Numbered from the stretch's first letter, positions 1 through 9,345 are shown. The stretch: DNA of 64,000 nt from Flavobacterium pectinovorum (GCF_022802975.1 NZ_JAFEVZ010000014.1:62001-126000), one strand, 5' to 3'. Made by a program: numbers and translations. Notes: generated from the sequence alone by a model not told the origin.

Positions 1-116
1 ATCTGTCCGTCTGAATAGCCTGATTTTATGGTTTCGACGCCTTTTAGACGTTGAATAACAGCTTCGATGCACCAGAAACAGCCGCCACCGAAAGTTGCAA
101 TTGCTTGATTTTTCAT
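1..116 (-). CDS. msrA: Peptide-methionine (S)-S-oxide reductase MsrA, 5' part only
   Basis: The minus strand from the ATG at 116 reads MKNQAIATFGGGCFWC followed by an EAVIQRLKGVETIKSGYSDG-like stretch, the N-terminus of the MsrA family. GCFWC carries the catalytic cysteine (Cys13 here) that reduces methionine-S-sulfoxide in oxidised proteins. The reading frame runs off the left edge, so only about 38 residues are visible and fusion to MsrB cannot be judged. It is divergent from the aminotransferase gene to its right, across a roughly 340-bp spacer. Confidence 0.9.
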   Translation of the reverse strand, partial: MKNQAIATFGGGCFWCIEAVIQRLKGVETIKSGYSDGQ

Positions 117-459
117 ATTTTAAGTTTTTGGCTTCTAAAATTGGGGTGAAATAATAGTTTTATCAAATTTAAAACTATTTATACAGATTCTAATCAGTAC
201 AAACGTTAATTGAATTATAAAATAAGATGTATCGTACAGCGGAGAAACTAGATAAACTTTATCTCTATAGCAGGAAATTTTTAAGATTTTATTTTCCAGT
301 TAGTCTACTTGTTATATAGGTAATGTTGTTAAATTGATTGTAAACTTGTTATTTTTGTAATTATAATGCTGTGTAAGTTGAAATTTGAACTTTATTTTTG
401 ATAAATTAACAATTTTAAAAAAAAGAGATATATTTGTGTGCAAAATAAAAAAAGCACAA
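117..459. promoter_or_regulatory. Divergent intergenic region with a Bacteroidota-type promoter for the aminotransferase
   Basis: This spacer separates msrA (minus) from the aminotransferase gene (plus). At 350-357 it holds TATTTTTG, an exact TAnnTTTG -7 element, with TTG at 326-328 as the -33 element 21 bp upstream. Transcription would begin near 363, leaving about 95 nt of leader before the ATG at 460. I see no other structure in it. Confidence 0.55.
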
Positions 460-1953
460 ATGGATACTAAAGTTAAAAACACCTCATTAGAAGCATATTT
501 TGAGCGTTTTCGGGAAAATATAGTTGGTATTAATCAGGAGTTTGATTCACCTTACGGAAAAAAACAAATTATTTATACTGATTGGACAGCCAGCGGAAGA
601 TTGTATCGACCAATTGAAGAAAAGCTTTTAAACCAATTTGGTCCTTTTGTTGCTAATACTCATACGGAAACAACTGTTTCTGGTACTGCCATGACTAAGG
701 CATATCATCATGCGCGTCACATTATCAAGCGTCATACAAACGCCAGTTCCGATGATGTTTTAATTACGGATGGTACCGGAATGACAGGCGTAATTAATAA
801 ATTTCAACGTATTTTAGGATTGAAAGTTCCTGAAAATCTGAAAGCGTTTACCACTATTCCGGCGGAGAAAAAACCGATTGTTTTTATTTCGCACATGGAG
901 CATCATTCGAATCAGACTTCATGGCTTGAAACGATTGCTGATGTTGAAATTATTCCGTGTTCTGAAACCGAAAAAGGGCTTTTTAGTCTGGAAAATTTAA
1001 AAGAATTATTAGAAAAATATAAAGACAGAACCATAAAAATAGCTTCGATTACGGCATGTTCAAACGTAACCGGATTGAAAACTCCTTTTCATGAAGCAGC
1101 AAAATTAATGCATCAGTACAATGGTGTTTGTTTTGTAGACTTTGCCTGTTCAGGACCTTATGTGCAAATTGATATGCATCCTGAAGATCCGCAGGCATAT
1201 TTGGATGCGATTTTCTTTTCACCGCATAAATTTTTAGGAGGTCCCGGAACTTCAGGAGTGTTGATTTTTAATAAAAAGTTGTACCATAATATGATTCCGG
1301 ATTGTCCGGGCGGAGGAACGGTGAGCTGGACAAATCCGTGGGGTGAGCATAAATATATTGATAATATTGAAGATAGGGAAGATGGTGGAACTCCTGGCTT
1401 TTTACAAGTAATAAAAACGGCTCTTGCTATCGAACTGAAAGAAGAAATGGGGATTGAGAACATTCTGAATCGAGAGCATGAAATTGTAGATTTTGTTTTT
1501 CAACAACTAAATCCGGCATCAAACATTAATATTCTGGCTGGGCATCATCAGGAACGTTTAGGAGTGATTTCGTTTTTTATAGATGATCTGCATTTTAATT
1601 TGGGCGTAAAGTTGCTGAATGACAGATTTGGCATTCAGACCAGAGGCGGGTGCAGCTGTGCCGGGACTTACGGACATTTTTTACTGCATGTTGATCAGGA
1701 GACTTCAAGTAAACTGGTTGATGAAATTACAATTGGTGATTTGATCAAAAAACCGGGCTGGATCAGGATGTCAATTCATCCAACGACTACGAATGAAGAA
1801 ATTGCCTTTGTTTGTGAAAGTATTAAAGAACTTGCTGAAAATCACGAAAGCTGGAAACTGGATTATACTTATGATAAAAATACGAATGAGTTTGTGCATA
1901 AAAATGCTAATTCGTTTGAAGATGAATTGGTGGCTGGCTGGTTTAGGCCTTAA
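460..1953 (+). CDS. PLP-dependent aminotransferase class V / cysteine desulfurase-like protein
   Basis: A fold-type I PLP enzyme of the aminotransferase class V family, which includes cysteine desulfurases and related lyases. AIFFSPHKFLGGPGTSG contains the lysine that should form the PLP Schiff base, and VDFACSGPY carries the aspartate that contacts the pyridine nitrogen. A C-terminal TRGGCSCAGTYGH segment is cysteine-rich, but I cannot tell whether it supplies a desulfurase nucleophile, so the substrate is open. The frame stays open upstream to a TTG at 385; I prefer the ATG at 460, which gives about 497 residues, because the extension is lysine-rich and unlike the family N-terminus. No suf or isc partner is adjacent. 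Confidence 0.85.
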   Translation: MDTKVKNTSLEAYFERFRENIVGINQEFDSPYGKKQIIYTDWTASGRLYRPIEEKLLNQFGPFVANTHTETTVSGTAMTKAYHHARHIIKRHTNASSDDVLITDGTGMTGVINKFQRILGLKVPENLKAFTTIPAEKKPIVFISHMEHHSNQTSWLETIADVEIIPCSETEKGLFSLENLKELLEKYKDRTIKIASITACSNVTGLKTPFHEAAKLMHQYNGVCFVDFACSGPYVQIDMHPEDPQAYLDAIFFSPHKFLGGPGTSGVLIFNKKLYHNMIPDCPGGGTVSWTNPWGEHKYIDNIEDREDGGTPGFLQVIKTALAIELKEEMGIENILNREHEIVDFVFQQLNPASNINILAGHHQERLGVISFFIDDLHFNLGVKLLNDRFGIQTRGGCSCAGTYGHFLLHVDQETSSKLVDEITIGDLIKKPGWIRMSIHPTTTNEEIAFVCESIKELAENHESWKLDYTYDKNTNEFVHKNANSFEDELVAGWFRP

Positions 1954-1977
1954 GTCTGAAAAATAAAAATTTATACA

Positions 1978-2010
1978 AACCCGACAAATCTGAAAATTGT
2001 TGGGTTTTTT
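1978..2010 (+). terminator. Intrinsic terminator after the aminotransferase gene
   Basis: Stem AACCCGACAA (1978-1987) pairs with TTGTTGGGTT (1997-2006), with one G-U pair, and is followed by a T run. It lies 24 bp after the stop codon. Confidence 0.75.
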
Positions 2011-2075
2011 GTTTTAAACGATATTCGTCTATATTTGATGTCATATGTTGATTAATTAAAAGCATAAAGATTTCA

Positions 2076-2603
2076 ATGAAATTCGAACTAAATTTTGATA
2101 AGGATATTTACAACCAGCAGATGGATTTGCTATTTGATTTGGCATGGGAAAGAAAAATTAAATATTATAAAAATTCACAATATTTAGGTTTTTTACTGAT
2201 TATTCTTGGCGCTGCTTTAATTTATAATCGACCAAATATATTTGGAATAGGTTATATTTTTATTTTTTGTGGTTTAACTAATCTAATTCCCTTTGTTTAT
2301 TATTATTTCAAAATAAAATCAACATATAGAAAGTTTAATGCTGCAAAAAAATCAGAAATTGAAACAAATAAAGATGTAAAAGATTTTAGCTGGGAATTTA
2401 CGGAAGAAGCCTTTATAATAACTGTTGGAAATCAATTGAAAATTTTGTTATGGGAAGAATTTACAATTTATTTAATAAAAGATGATAACGTAATATTGAT
2501 TACGAAAGATTATCAACCCTATATATTAGGAGAAATTGAAGTTGGTCAGGAAAATTTTAAAATGATAATTTCGTTTGTACAGAATAAAATTAGGGTGAAA
2601 TGA
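2076..2603 (+). CDS. Hypothetical membrane protein with a YcxB-like C-terminal region
   Basis: A 175-residue protein I do not recognise with certainty. A soluble N-terminus is followed by two adjacent hydrophobic segments (about residues 35-55 and 58-78), then a cytosolic half. The C-terminal half (FSWEFTEEAFIITVGN, then LLWEEFTIYLIKDDNVILI) resembles the YcxB-like fold: beta strands carrying a conserved W-x-E/D-F pattern and ending in an aromatic/Lys-rich tail. It is monocistronic, between the terminator at 1978-2010 and the repeat upstream of rpsA. The function is unknown, and the family assignment is a guess from pattern alone. Confidence 0.6.
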   Translation: MKFELNFDKDIYNQQMDLLFDLAWERKIKYYKNSQYLGFLLIILGAALIYNRPNIFGIGYIFIFCGLTNLIPFVYYYFKIKSTYRKFNAAKKSEIETNKDVKDFSWEFTEEAFIITVGNQLKILLWEEFTIYLIKDDNVILITKDYQPYILGEIEVGQENFKMIISFVQNKIRVK

Positions 2604-2710
2604 TTTAATTAATTCGAATAAAATCTTTATTTGCATTTTAAAGAGTTAGCCTCATATGCTTTAAAGTCTTATGGTTTGTTTTCAAAGGGGATATGAATTC
2701 TTAAAAACTT

Positions 2711-2780
2711 CTAACCTAGCCCCGATAGAAGTGAAAATCCTTTTGTGCCGGGGTTCGGCGCAAAAGATTGTAACGTATAG
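2711..2780 (+). repeat. Dispersed repeat family R1, copy 1
   Basis: A degenerate copy of an intergenic element with the order CCTAGCCCCGATAGAAG, ATCCTTTTGTGCCGGGGTTC, GGCGCAAAAGAT. The middle forms a hairpin (CTTTTGTGCC/GGCGCAAAAG). The clearest copy is at 13831-13913, an inverted copy is at 5025-5107, and decayed ones lie at 33589-33690 and 55598-55665. Confidence 0.7.
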
Positions 2781-2853
2781 AGGTACTTATGGTCTTGAAA
2801 AACCTAAAAATCGCTGCTTCTGACCCATTAACTGATAATCATTTCTGTTTTAG

Positions 2854-2884
2854 TTGGCTGTTACAAATAAATGTATTAATTTTG
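2854..2884 (+). promoter_or_regulatory. Promoter of rpsA
   Basis: TTG (2854-2856), 20 bp, then TAATTTTG (2877-2884): an exact match to the Bacteroidota -33/-7 pattern at ideal spacing. It implies a leader of about 110 nt before the rpsA ATG at 3003, long enough for autogenous control by S1. Confidence 0.7.
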
Positions 2885-3002
2885 CAGTCCTTTTGGCAAA
2901 GAAGAGTTTCCATTAGGTATCAACCATTTATGTAAAACAACTTCTGTTTTTTCTACTGCTTTATGAAACTCGAGGAAAACAGAATACAAATTTTTTATCA
3001 GC

Positions 3003-4781
3003 ATGTCTGAACAATTAAAATCACAAGAAGAGTTTTTAGCAAATTTTAACTGGCATAACTTCCAAGAAGGAATCGACGCAGTAGATGAGAAAAACTTATT
3101 AGAGTTTGAAGAACTAGTATCAAAAACTTTCATCGCTACAGATCAGGAAGAAGTAGTTGAAGGTGTTGTTGTTAGAATTACAGATAGAGACGTTATCGTT
3201 GATATCAATGCTAAATCTGAAGGTGTTATTTCTTTAAATGAATTCCGTTACAACCCAGCTTTAAAAGTAGGTGACAAAGTAGAAGTATTAATCGACATCC
3301 GTGAGGACAAAACAGGTCAGTTAGTATTATCTCACAGAAAAGCACGTACTATCAAATCTTGGGATAGAGTTATTGCAGCTAATGAAACTGGAGAAATCGT
3401 TAACGGTTTTGTTAAATGTAGAACTAAAGGAGGTATGATCGTTGACGTATTCGGTATCGAGGCGTTCTTACCAGGATCTCAAATTGATGTTAAGCCAATT
3501 AGAGACTACGATGTATATGTAAACAAAATGATGGAATTCAAAGTGGTAAAAATTAACCACGAATTCAAAAACGTTGTTGTATCTCACAAAGCGCTTATCG
3601 AGGCTGATATTGAAGTACAGAAAAAAGAAATCATCGGTCAATTACAAAAAGGACAAGTATTAGAAGGTGTTGTTAAAAACATTACTTCTTATGGTGTGTT
3701 CATTGACTTAGGTGGTGTTGACGGATTAATTCACATTACTGACCTTTCTTGGAGTAGAATCAACCACCCAAGTGAAGTTCTTGAATTAGACCAAAAATTA
3801 AACGTTGTAATCCTTGATTTCGATGATGAGAAAACAAGAATTCAATTAGGATTGAAACAATTAAACGCTCACCCATGGGATGCTTTAGATGCTAATTTAA
3901 CTATTGGTGATAAGGTAAAAGGTAAAGTAGTTGTAATCGCTGATTACGGTGCATTTATCGAAGTTGCTGAAGGTGTTGAAGGTTTAATCCACGTTTCTGA
4001 AATGTCATGGTCAACTCACTTACGTTCTGCACAAGATTTCGTAAAAGTTGGAGATGTTGTTGAGGCTGTTATCTTAACTTTAGATAGAGATGACCGTAAA
4101 ATGTCATTAGGTATCAAACAATTGACTCAAGATCCATGGACTGATATTACTTCTAAATACCCAGTAGGTTCTAAACATACAGGTATCGTTAGAAACTTTA
4201 CAAACTTTGGTATTTTCGTAGAATTAGAAGAAGGAATTGATGGATTAATCTACATTTCTGACCTTTCTTGGACTAAGAAAATCAAACACCCATCAGAATT
4301 TGTAAATGTTGGTGAGAAACTTGATGTAGTTGTATTAGAATTAGATGTTGACGGACGTAAATTATCTTTAGGTCACAAACAAACTACTGCTAATCCTTGG
4401 GATCAATACGAAGATTCTTTCGCTGTAGGAACTATCCACAATGGTGAAATTTCTGAAATCGTTGACAAAGGAGCTACTGTAGAATTCGGAGATGATATCG
4501 TTGCTTTCATTCCTACTCGTCACCTTGAAAAAGAAGACGGAAAGAAATTGAAAAAAGGTGATACTGCTGATTTCAAAGTAATCGAATTCAACAAAGAATT
4601 CAAAAGAGTAGTTGCTTCTCACACTGCTATCTTCCGTGAAGAAGAAGAGAAAAACGTGAAAGCTGCAACTGAAAATACTTCATCTAACTCTACTACTAAT
4701 GCACCAGCTGCAACTTTAGGAGATAATAATGATGTATTAGCTGCATTAAAAGCTAAAATGGAAAAAACTGAGAAAAAATAA
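3003..4781 (+). CDS. rpsA: 30S ribosomal protein S1
   Basis: Ribosomal protein S1 binds mRNA at the 30S subunit and helps load leaders without a Shine-Dalgarno sequence, which is the rule in this phylum. The 592 residues hold repeated S1 OB-fold domains, seen as recurring G-x-V-x-x-I-x-x-F/Y-G-x-F/V-V/I-D/E-L/V blocks (for example VKNITSYGVFIDLGGVDGLI and VVIADYGAFIEVAEGVEGLI), covering roughly residues 48-540. The tail is Ser/Thr/Asn-rich, then lysine-rich. Codon use is noticeably more C-ending than in neighbouring genes (AAC, TTC, ATC), as expected for a highly expressed gene. It is monocistronic, with its own promoter and terminator. Confidence 0.97.
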   Translation: MSEQLKSQEEFLANFNWHNFQEGIDAVDEKNLLEFEELVSKTFIATDQEEVVEGVVVRITDRDVIVDINAKSEGVISLNEFRYNPALKVGDKVEVLIDIREDKTGQLVLSHRKARTIKSWDRVIAANETGEIVNGFVKCRTKGGMIVDVFGIEAFLPGSQIDVKPIRDYDVYVNKMMEFKVVKINHEFKNVVVSHKALIEADIEVQKKEIIGQLQKGQVLEGVVKNITSYGVFIDLGGVDGLIHITDLSWSRINHPSEVLELDQKLNVVILDFDDEKTRIQLGLKQLNAHPWDALDANLTIGDKVKGKVVVIADYGAFIEVAEGVEGLIHVSEMSWSTHLRSAQDFVKVGDVVEAVILTLDRDDRKMSLGIKQLTQDPWTDITSKYPVGSKHTGIVRNFTNFGIFVELEEGIDGLIYISDLSWTKKIKHPSEFVNVGEKLDVVVLELDVDGRKLSLGHKQTTANPWDQYEDSFAVGTIHNGEISEIVDKGATVEFGDDIVAFIPTRHLEKEDGKKLKKGDTADFKVIEFNKEFKRVVASHTAIFREEEEKNVKAATENTSSNSTTNAPAATLGDNNDVLAALKAKMEKTEKK

Positions 4782-4803
4782 TTTTTAGATTTTTTATAAA
4801 TAG

Positions 4804-4833
4804 AAAGTCCCACAGCGATGTGGGACTTTTTTT
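4804..4833 (+). terminator. Intrinsic terminator of rpsA
   Basis: Perfect 10-bp stem AAAGTCCCAC (4804-4813)/GTGGGACTTT (4820-4829), 6-nt loop, then a T run. It starts 23 bp after the stop. Confidence 0.9.
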
Positions 4834-4963
4834 ATGTCTTTTGGTTTCAGGTTTTCTTTGTTTTAGGTTATGTTCAAATATAGCCCTCGGTTTCAACCGT
4901 AGGAATCTGGATTGGGATACGTGTTGCATGTATTGCAAACCATTGACTATGTTTATTATGCAG

Positions 4964-4992
4964 TTGTAGAGGCGCACCGCAGTGCGTCTAAT
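4964..4992. repeat. Palindromic repeat, GTAGAGRCGCAC-type
   Basis: GTAGAGGCGCAC CGCA GTGCGTCTA forms a near-perfect hairpin in the rpsA-exbD spacer. A decayed relative (GTAGAGACGCACTGCTGTGC) lies after dnaK at about 57739-57770, so this is a small dispersed palindrome family. Confidence 0.65.
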
Positions 4993-5024
4993 TTTATTGG
5001 AATTTGGAATTTAATTTTTGGAAT

Positions 5025-5107
5025 TTTAAGGAGTTATTCCTGCTGTCCGCTATATCTTTTCCTGGCTAAAGAAGCCAGAAAAAGGATGCTTCCATCAGGG
5101 CTAGGGT
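5025..5107 (-). repeat. Dispersed repeat family R1, copy 2 (inverted)
   Basis: Reads AGGAGTTATTCCTGCTGTCC, GCTATATCTTTTCCTGGC, then GGATGCTTCCATCAGGGCTA, the reverse of the copy at 13831-13913. The central hairpin has changed sequence but kept pairing (TTTTCCTGGCT/AGCCAGAAAA). The rest of the 4835-5168 spacer shows no gene. Confidence 0.75.
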
Positions 5108-5168
5108 ACTTTTTTTCAAAAGAATGAGTAAGTATAATATTGTCAGAAATGATAAAATGTAAGGCAAT

Positions 5169-5684
5169 TTATTTCGAAGCCAATAATTTAGTCTCTTCAG
5201 GACTAAAATCATTTGCAATTACATAAGTATCAATTTTAGTAATTGCCATTTCATCCAGAATATCAACCAAGTTTCCATAATTAGATTTTTTACTTGGTTT
5301 TATAATTACAATTATGCTTCTGTCAGGATCTCCTGTGTATTCTTGAATTTGCTTAATTTTGGTTACAAGTTCTTTTCGGATACCTTCTTTATCATATTTT
5401 AAACTTTTTGGACTTTCTAAGTGATTATTTAATAAACCTAGATACGATATTATTTTATTGTCGTCATCTAATAATATGGTATAGATTCGGCCAGCATTAA
5501 TACATCCACTCGGTCCACAATCTATATCATTACTTGGAAGACCTAGTTCAATTCCTTTCGGTTTAACCAATTCTCTTGTTACCATAAAAAATATAATCAG
5601 TAGAAAAGAAATGCTCACCATAGCAGTCAGATCAACTCTGGTATTTAACTTTTTGCTTCTGACTTTTTTAGGCAGGTTTTCCAT
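5169..5684 (-). CDS. ExbD/TolR-family biopolymer transport protein, standalone
   Basis: ExbD/TolR proteins work with ExbB/TolQ in the inner membrane to couple proton flow to TonB or Tol. This 171-residue protein has the family layout: a short basic cytosolic start (PKKVRSKKLNTRVDLTAM), one membrane helix (about 23-38, SISFLLIIFFMVTRE), then a periplasmic domain that ends in a SNYGNLVDILDEMAITK stretch typical of ExbD. VDLTAMVSISFLLIIFFMV holds the conserved aspartate that carries protons. No ExbB, TonB or second ExbD is adjacent, which is unusual, so the partner must be elsewhere. Confidence 0.85.
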   Translation of the reverse strand: MENLPKKVRSKKLNTRVDLTAMVSISFLLIIFFMVTRELVKPKGIELGLPSNDIDCGPSGCINAGRIYTILLDDDNKIISYLGLLNNHLESPKSLKYDKEGIRKELVTKIKQIQEYTGDPDRSIIVIIKPSKKSNYGNLVDILDEMAITKIDTYVIANDFSPEETKLLASK

Positions 5685-5897
5685 AACAAATCATTTTAAT
5701 TCTAAATTAATAATAAAATTGATGAAGATTATAAAAATAATCAAAAATATTTTTACAATTTATGAGCGTAGTCTTATGTTTTGCAATCTTTTAGCGATAT
5801 AACTTATTGGTCTATCGCATCAGGATAAAGGGGGGGTATTTAGTTTACAGTGTTATTTATGATTCGAAATATTATAAAAAGAGTTATTTATAATATA

Positions 5898-5931
5898 AAA
5901 GAGCTCAAACTAGGTTAAGTTTGAGCTCTTT
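5898..5931. terminator. Hairpin downstream of the alpha-amylase gene
   Basis: Perfect 13-bp stem AAAGAGCTCAAAC (5898-5910)/GTTTGAGCTCTTT (5919-5931), loop TAGGTTAA. It lies 19 bp after the amylase stop, and on the minus strand it is followed by a T-rich stretch. A hairpin with a very similar inner arm and loop sits upstream of the gene at 9346-9380. Confidence 0.75.
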
Positions 5932-5949
5932 AAATTTATTAAAACAGGA

Positions 5950-8900
5950 TTATTTTTTAATAATCTTTTGTAAGTGTTCTTTACCGTCTTTAAAATGGAT
6001 TTTAACAAAATAAAGACCAGATGCTAAATTACTTACATTGATAGTATTGTTGTTTACGTTTCCTGATTGAACTGTTGTTCCGCTGTTAGATAGAATTCGA
6101 TAATCTAAAGCAACTTCATCAGATTTTATTTGTAGTAAATCACTAACCGGATTTGGGTATAATACTATAGATGTAGTACTAGGAGCTATTTCATCCTGGA
6201 TTCCGAATTTTGCAGTACTTACTCCCCAGGTATATGAATATCCGTTGGTTTTGTTTAGTAAATCAGCTGTTTGATTTGCAGTTCCGGAAGCTCCGTTGTT
6301 AAAAATCAAATTTATTGATGTAGGCCCAACTATCGTATATTTATAAAAACCATTTGCGTCAGCTGTCATAGCCATACCTGGCCAAGTGGTATTGGCAATA
6401 CTTCCGGCTGGAACAGCATTCCAATAATGTACTTTTGGTACTCCCGTCCATGTTGTAGGAGGTTTGAAATAAACAGTTAAAGTTGGTACGGCAACAAAAT
6501 TATAAACTTCAGTTTTTATTGAAGATAGAGTTCCCGCAGTATTTTTAACAAATGCTTTTACTGTGGTGTTGGCTGTTATAGAAATTGTTTTTGTTCCAAT
6601 AGCAGATGCTGAGGCCGTAGTTGGAGTTGTACCGTCTAAGGTATAATAAATTGTTGATGTATTTACATTGGCATTCAATATGGTGTTTACCGTTGTTCCT
6701 GTAGAAAATGTCCCTCCAACTTGTGAAATTGTCAAATCAGGAGCAACTACAGGACATCTGTTTACAGGTTCAGCACCCAACCAAGCCGAATCATAATATT
6801 TAATTCCGGCAGTAGTTGTTAAATCAGCGGTTTTTAAAGTACCATCATTAAAAATAAGATTTGAAGTACTAACTGTCGATGGGAAAGTATAGCTGTACCA
6901 ATCTCCACAATCCTGTGTCATGGCTACTCCCGGCCAGATCACTGTCGGTGCGGTTCCTGTAGTTCCCCAATAATACACTTTTATTGTGGAAGCCCAAGTT
7001 GATGGTTTTTTGAAATAAACTGTAAAGGTTGTTGGAGTAACAAAATTATAAACTTCAGTTTTTATTGAAGATAGAGTACCCGCAGTATTTTTAACAAATG
7101 CTTTTACTGTGGTGTTGGCTGTAATCGAAAGTGTTTTTGTTCCAACAGCAGATGCAGAAGCAGTAGTTGGAGTTGTTCCGTCTAAGGTATAATAGATTGT
7201 TGATGTATTTGCATTGGCAGTCAATATGGTGTTTACCGTTGTTCCAGTAGAAAATGTCCCTCCGACTTGTGAAATTGTCAAATCAGGAGTAACTACAGGG
7301 CATCTGTTTACAGGTTCAGTACTCAACCAGGCCGAATCATAATATTTAATTCCGGCAGTTGCTGTTAAGTCAGCGGTTTTTAAAGTACCATCATTAAAAA
7401 TAAGATTTGAAGCACTAACTGTCGATGGAAAAGTATAGCTGTACCAATCTCCACAATCCTGTGTCATGGCTACTCCCGGCCAGGTCACTGCCGGAGCGGT
7501 TCCTGAAGTCCCCCAATAATACACTTTTATTGAAGAAGCCCATGTTGATGGTTTTTTGAAATAAACTGTAAAGGTTGGTGTAGCAGCAAAAGTGTAGTTT
7601 TCGGTATATATAGTCGAACTAACATTAGCAGTATTTTTGACAAATGCTTTTACTGTGGTGTTGGCTGTAATTGAAAGTGTTTTTGTTCCAATGGCTGAAG
7701 GTGAGGCTGTGGTTGGAGTTGTTCCGTCTAATGTATAATAAATAGTAGAGGAAGTATTATTGGCTGTCAATACTACATTGACTGTTGTTCCTGTAGAAAA
7801 TGTTCCTCCAGCTTGTGAATTTGTCAAGCTTGGCACATCTACAACTGCTCCTTTGTCCCAAATAGCAAAATTGGTACCGGATAATTTTAAAGTCCAACCC
7901 GTTCCGGATGGAGTCCAATTATCAGAACCTAATTTCAGGGCTACTTTATTATCAATGATTGCAGCATATAAGTTATTTGTAGCGGCAACTATATTTAAGG
8001 AAGAAGTACTGCTTAATCCATTATCTTTCCTGATTTTAATCATTGAATCAATTTCATTTTTGATTCCCCAATTAAAATAATGTGGCCACCAAACCATAGG
8101 TGTGCCCGGGTGTGTTAATATATAAGCATATCCTTTTAATACCTGATCGCCAGGGAAAATCCATAAGTCTTGTCCGTAAGGTTTTGGCCCTGTATCATGA
8201 TTATCTAACATCGTTACAGCATTTGAAGGCCAAACGCCTATTAATCCGGATGCTTTTCCGGAACCGTCTTTTAAATAACTCAGGTTATTATCTCTAAAAG
8301 CATTTTGTAAAGCACTTTTCGTTGAGAAATCAAAAGCTGTTGAAGATGCTGTTGAAGTTCCTGCTTTCGTATAATCCATCCATTTTACGATTCTGTTTCT
8401 ATCACCTTCCAGTAATTCACCTACCGAAAAATACGGATTTGTTGCGTCATTATATTCTTTGATGTATTTGCCGTCATATCCATGTACAAAATCATAACGC
8501 CATCCATCAAAACCAATATCATTTTTCAGCCAATTCATCCAGGTTTTGATACCATCTCTAACCGCTGCATTAGAATGATCTAAATCTCTTGCTGCCGAAA
8601 ATGTACCTGATTCTCCTGCAGATTTTAAGCCTGCTGCAACAGGATCGTAATCAGGGTTTCCTGTACCTTTTTGTCCACTGGCGCTTATATTGGAGTTGTT
8701 GCAGATAGACCATGTTTCAGTAGGAGTATTCCAGGAAGGTGTTGAAAAATCATACCAGCCTAATGTTCCTCCCCGGTGATTGATTACGATATCAGCAATT
8801 ACTTTAATATTTTTTGAATGTAAATCGCTAATTAAAGATATCAATTGTGCCTGAGTGCCTTGAGCATTATTTAAATCGTACCATACGGTAGGAATATATC

Positions 8901-9132
8901 CCATTCCTCCGGTTGATTTACTTGGTGGAGGCATCCAAATTGCATCAAATCCGGCGGCTTGTAAAGTCGAAGAGTTGTTCTTGATTACTTCGTACCATTT
9001 AGTGGCAGATGCATCTGTAGTCCAATGAAATCCTTGGAGCATTACTTCTTTTCCTGTTGCTTTTGTTTGTGAAAAAGCAAATGACTGCAGGAGAAAAAAC
9101 AAGAATAATAAAAAATAATTTTTCAATTTCAT
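5950..9132 (-). CDS. Secreted GH13 alpha-amylase with repeated starch-binding modules and T9SS tail
   Basis: A 1060-residue secreted alpha-amylase. After a signal peptide (about 1-21, LLFLFFLLQSFAFSQ) comes a GH13 barrel (about 25-420) with the four conserved regions: DIVINHRGG, GWRYDFVHGY (nucleophile Asp), SVGELLEG (acid Glu) and MLDNHDTGP. Next come three copies of a two-part unit of about 181 residues: a chitobiase-like bacterial Ig segment (GGTFSTGTTVN, IYYTLDGTTPTTAS) plus a CBM25/26-like starch-binding module (TVYFKKPSTWAS, TWPGVAMTQDCGDWYSY). The last CBM is divergent. The C-terminus (YPNPVSDLLQIK through ASGLYFVKI to KIIKK) is a type A type IX secretion signal, so the enzyme should be exported across the outer membrane. 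No susCD genes adjoin it. Confidence 0.93.
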   Translation of the reverse strand: MKLKNYFLLFLFFLLQSFAFSQTKATGKEVMLQGFHWTTDASATKWYEVIKNNSSTLQAAGFDAIWMPPPSKSTGGMGYIPTVWYDLNNAQGTQAQLISLISDLHSKNIKVIADIVINHRGGTLGWYDFSTPSWNTPTETWSICNNSNISASGQKGTGNPDYDPVAAGLKSAGESGTFSAARDLDHSNAAVRDGIKTWMNWLKNDIGFDGWRYDFVHGYDGKYIKEYNDATNPYFSVGELLEGDRNRIVKWMDYTKAGTSTASSTAFDFSTKSALQNAFRDNNLSYLKDGSGKASGLIGVWPSNAVTMLDNHDTGPKPYGQDLWIFPGDQVLKGYAYILTHPGTPMVWWPHYFNWGIKNEIDSMIKIRKDNGLSSTSSLNIVAATNNLYAAIIDNKVALKLGSDNWTPSGTGWTLKLSGTNFAIWDKGAVVDVPSLTNSQAGGTFSTGTTVNVVLTANNTSSTIYYTLDGTTPTTASPSAIGTKTLSITANTTVKAFVKNTANVSSTIYTENYTFAATPTFTVYFKKPSTWASSIKVYYWGTSGTAPAVTWPGVAMTQDCGDWYSYTFPSTVSASNLIFNDGTLKTADLTATAGIKYYDSAWLSTEPVNRCPVVTPDLTISQVGGTFSTGTTVNTILTANANTSTIYYTLDGTTPTTASASAVGTKTLSITANTTVKAFVKNTAGTLSSIKTEVYNFVTPTTFTVYFKKPSTWASTIKVYYWGTTGTAPTVIWPGVAMTQDCGDWYSYTFPSTVSTSNLIFNDGTLKTADLTTTAGIKYYDSAWLGAEPVNRCPVVAPDLTISQVGGTFSTGTTVNTILNANVNTSTIYYTLDGTTPTTASASAIGTKTISITANTTVKAFVKNTAGTLSSIKTEVYNFVAVPTLTVYFKPPTTWTGVPKVHYWNAVPAGSIANTTWPGMAMTADANGFYKYTIVGPTSINLIFNNGASGTANQTADLLNKTNGYSYTWGVSTAKFGIQDEIAPSTTSIVLYPNPVSDLLQIKSDEVALDYRILSNSGTTVQSGNVNNNTINVSNLASGLYFVKIHFKDGKEHLQKIIKK
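6480..7590 (-). repeat. Near-identical internal repeats in the amylase gene
   Basis: Two DNA units with a period of about 543 bp are nearly identical (for example the segments beginning around 6490 and 7033); a third, more diverged unit follows toward 7900. Each encodes one Ig-like plus one starch-binding module. Such identity implies recent duplication or gene conversion. Confidence 0.8.
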
Positions 9133-9345
9133 AAGGTTAGTTTTTAATTTAGGGCGGTTAATATTTTATGAAATTAGTAATTAATGGTGTCTTTTTTTAT
9201 GTATTGTTTTTTTATTTTTTAAAATAATATGAATAATTAAAACTTTAACGTTGTAGTTTGTGTAATTGTTAATAAAAAAAACAACAATGAAGTAACTTTT
9301 TAGCTGTCAATGAATTAAAGTGTGTTAATCTGGGAGTAATAAAAA

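Noticed and set aside
385..459. 25-codon TTG-initiated extension of the aminotransferase
   Set aside because: Lysine-rich and unlike family N-termini; the ATG at 460 fits better.
4912..5127. 71-codon plus-strand ORF
   Set aside because: It runs through the GTAGAGRCGCAC palindrome and an R1 repeat copy; no protein-like features.
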